Assembly: GCA_019649035.1 (NCBI GenBank)
Contig: BMAT01010879.1
Span: 1-23,836 of the forward strand
Origin: Elysia marginata
Taxonomy: Eukaryota > Mollusca > Gastropoda > Plakobranchidae
Reading direction: 5' to 3'
Length of the DNA stretch: 23,836 nucleotides
Part shown: positions 22,124 to 23,836 of the stretch, piece after piece
Position numbering within the stretch: position 1 is the first letter of the stretch
How the letters are laid out: each line of letters starts with the position of its first letter
Translations under genes and position numbers: made by a program
The notes under the pieces: generated by a model
Told to the model about the DNA's origin: nothing
Database searches by the model: none
The model's input: the letters and a program-made list of their open reading frames with translations, nothing else

Positions 22124-23080
22124 CTGCAGATAGACGGATGAAATGAGATTAACTAAATAATTTTTACAAAAAAAAATTAAAAGCTGCAAACACATTTATT
22201 TTAAATGTTTAAAGTCACTTAAAATAAATTTATTTGTACACTATTTTTCCGTTCCATTTCTTTGAGAATTTCTTTATGCTAATGTATCTTACTTTACCTT
22301 TCAGAACACCTATTAAAGTTGGCGGTTTATCAAAATAGTAAAAATAAATTAAATTTTACACTGCACAGAAACACGCTTTCGGTGGCTGATAAATGACACA
22401 GTGGGCAGCTAACAACCTTTGTCATCTAAATGTTTATCATTTTACACGACGCGTATGCAATAACTAAGGTGGCGGACTGAATCATCGACTGTATCGCTGA
22501 ACGACTATAACTCGTATACGCCAAATAACTTAGTTACGGGCCATGTAAAATTGTGTAGCTGATATGAACCTGTTTTAAGACTAACCTCTTTTGTGTGTAA
22601 AATTCAAAAGATTGGATCACCAGCGAACTCTACTGCGGGCGAGTAGTTTATTTCGAATAAATCTAGCGCTGATTTGAAGCCTTAAAGCTCACCATTGCCT
22701 AAACGAAACGACACTTAGAGAAACTTTTAAAGTTCATGAAACAGCCCCGTAAAAGATGATTTTGTGCACAGTCTCCGGACAGGAACGGTACTTGATTTAG
22801 GTATGGCATGCTCTTTATTTCCAAAGAACCGTACCAATGCTTGTCTCACGAATTAACGTATTTAGGTCTATAAATAGAACTATTTGTAGAGCTTTATGAC
22901 GAGTGAACCAGACGGAAGTTTGAACAGCCTCACCATTGCGACCCGTATGGGCTTGAGAGCAGGAGAAACAGCAGCTTTGAGCGACTCTTGGATTGTAGCA
23001 TGAACTCGGGTTGGTTTGGACTTCTGCCTGACATGAAAGCCCGTTCACCAGGATGAGCGGATTGTCCTTGCATCCAGGGG
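21909..23080 (-). CDS. Tandem PLAC-like cysteine module protein, 3' part of gene
   Basis: Two minus-strand exons (23080-22934 and 22123-21909) join in phase to a cysteine-rich C-terminus. Each exon encodes one six-cysteine module ending in CC-x2-C: C-x12-C-x10-C-x8-CC-x2-C, then C-x9-C-x5-C-x6-CC-x2-C. This is the layout of PLAC domains, found at the ends of ADAMTS proteases, papilin and lacunin. ShK-like modules are a less good fit because their last cysteines are spaced differently. After the second module comes a Gly/Ser-rich linker, then a hydrophobic segment. The first exon has phase 1 on both sides, typical of shuffled extracellular modules. The 5' part is outside the window, so whether a protease domain is attached is unknown. 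Confidence 0.7.
22564..22750. mobile_element. ~190-bp interspersed element, copy 2
   Basis: Same orientation and length as the copy at 14566-14755, more diverged at the ends. The right end (TTCATGAAACAGCCCC) reverse-complements to a match for the element's left terminus. It lies in the intron between the two PLAC-like exons. Confidence 0.7.
22934..23080 (-). CDS. Internal exon: first PLAC-like module
   Basis: The minus-strand acceptor has a long pyrimidine tract ending CCACGCAG|; the donor is AATG|GTGAGG. Phase 1 in and out, 147 bases. Reads PGCKDNPLI, GLSCQAE, NPSSCYN and AQSCCFSCSQ: six cysteines. The ORF continues past the donor only by reading into the intron. Confidence 0.75.
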
Positions 23081-23111
23081 CTGCGTGGTCAAGGGAAATA
23101 GAGTAAGACAA

Positions 23112-23770
23112 GGTAAAACTTCAAATTATCTACGAAATAAATTTACACTGGGTACACCATAACATGGATTGTAAGCATTATTGTAAGGGACTAGATACGG
23201 TAACAAAGATTCAACAATATGTACATTGCGACAGAGCAAGTTAAAAAAAAACTATAAAGATCATAATATGTCTTTCAATCAGTCAAAATGAGTAGAAACT
23301 GGAAGGCAGTCAGATATTAGTACCACAGAAAAACTTATTTTCTTTACTTTCTAAACCAACAAGCAACAAAGCTCTATCATGCCTCTGTGTAAAGATATAG
23401 CCGTTTGAAGTCGGCAAGGTTAAGGGGTTTTTTTATTTCAGGAAAGGGAGACAATACCATTTAAACTAAGTTTGGACGACAATAAAGGTGTTGAGACCTT
23501 AGCAGCCATACGAGCAAAAAATGCGCACATGAAACGTGAAAAAAATCAACATGAATTAGGTGTGAAAAGTGTTTAGAAATGGTTCTAGTGCCAATATCTG
23601 AAATAAAAAATTGGACTTCGGAATACACACTAAACTTCAAAAGCCTATGTCTCAAAACTAATCCGTTTGACTTACGACTCATTTAGACAGAATGCGAGAT
23701 ATATAAAGAACCAGTTATGGCCTTCATAAAAAATACCACGAAAAAAGACGTGAATAATGATAAGGTACTG
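23112..23770. other. Intron of the minus-strand gene, nothing recognised
   Basis: Presumed intron upstream of the first PLAC-like exon. The minus-strand frame at 23682-23461 lacks cysteines and splice signals that would fit the gene. Confidence 0.4.
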
Positions 23771-23836
23771 CCACTACTATTATTACTACTAGTAAAAGTA
23801 GTAACAGTAGTATTAGTAGTAGTTAGTAATAGTAGT
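23771..23836 (+). repeat. ACT/AGT trinucleotide repeat with hairpin potential
   Basis: ACTACTATT-type triplets are followed by AGTAGTAACAGTAGT-type triplets. The two halves are complementary around ACTAGTAAAAGT, so the strand could fold back on itself. The repeat is cut by the window edge. Confidence 0.8.

Noticed and set aside
21956..22195. 79-codon minus-strand frame
   Set aside because: The alternative frame from the acceptor at 22124 contains the six-cysteine module, matches the phase of the upstream exon and ends in a hydrophobic tail; this longer ORF does not.

Overview
This is animal nuclear DNA: AT-rich, intron-rich and packed with repeats. It has no bacterial-style operons. The retroelement types, the tRNA-derived SINEs, the many GA/CT microsatellites and the cysteine-rich secreted proteins suggest a mollusc, probably a gastropod. 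That placement is inference; nothing in the window identifies the species.

Layout. (1) From 1 to about 4.3 kb lies a transposon graveyard. It holds a minus-strand jockey/I-type LINE with endonuclease then reverse transcriptase (about 140-2436), broken by frameshifts. A plus-strand, heavily decayed L1/Tx1-like reverse transcriptase relic follows (about 3080-3900), then a minus-strand unclassified coding relic with one in-frame stop (3928-4314). (2) From 4.3 to 6.7 kb I see AT-rich DNA with large purine (GA) microsatellites and no gene. (3) From about 6.75 to 17.9 kb lies one complete plus-strand gene. A TATA box (6757) and a short noncoding exon ending in GTGAGT (6835) probably start it. Nine coding exons (9383-17739) join in frame into a secreted protein of about 410 residues: signal peptide, one EGF-like module, a diverged von Willebrand factor D region and a C8 cysteine domain. 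A polyadenylation signal follows at 17887. (4) From 17.9 to 21.9 kb is intergenic DNA with a diverged repeated segment and CT microsatellites. (5) From 21.9 to 23.1 kb are the last two exons of a minus-strand gene running off the right edge. They encode two six-cysteine PLAC-like modules, then a hydrophobic C-terminus that suggests a GPI anchor or membrane tail. The two genes converge tail to tail.

The most unusual feature is in the introns of the plus-strand gene. At three separate exon-intron boundaries, short tandem repeats contain the splice boundary itself. Intron 2 opens with about seven copies of the last ~47 bases of exon 2 plus its donor. Intron 4 opens with five ~132-bp units, each carrying the last ~40 bases of exon 4 plus a donor or a mutated donor. 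Intron 6 ends in a 35-bp minisatellite whose final unit is the real acceptor of exon 7. The same introns also hold an internally deleted mariner, two antisense tRNA-derived SINEs, a tRNA-like element, a 330-bp inverted-repeat element with guanine runs, and a ~190-bp element that recurs in the minus-strand gene.
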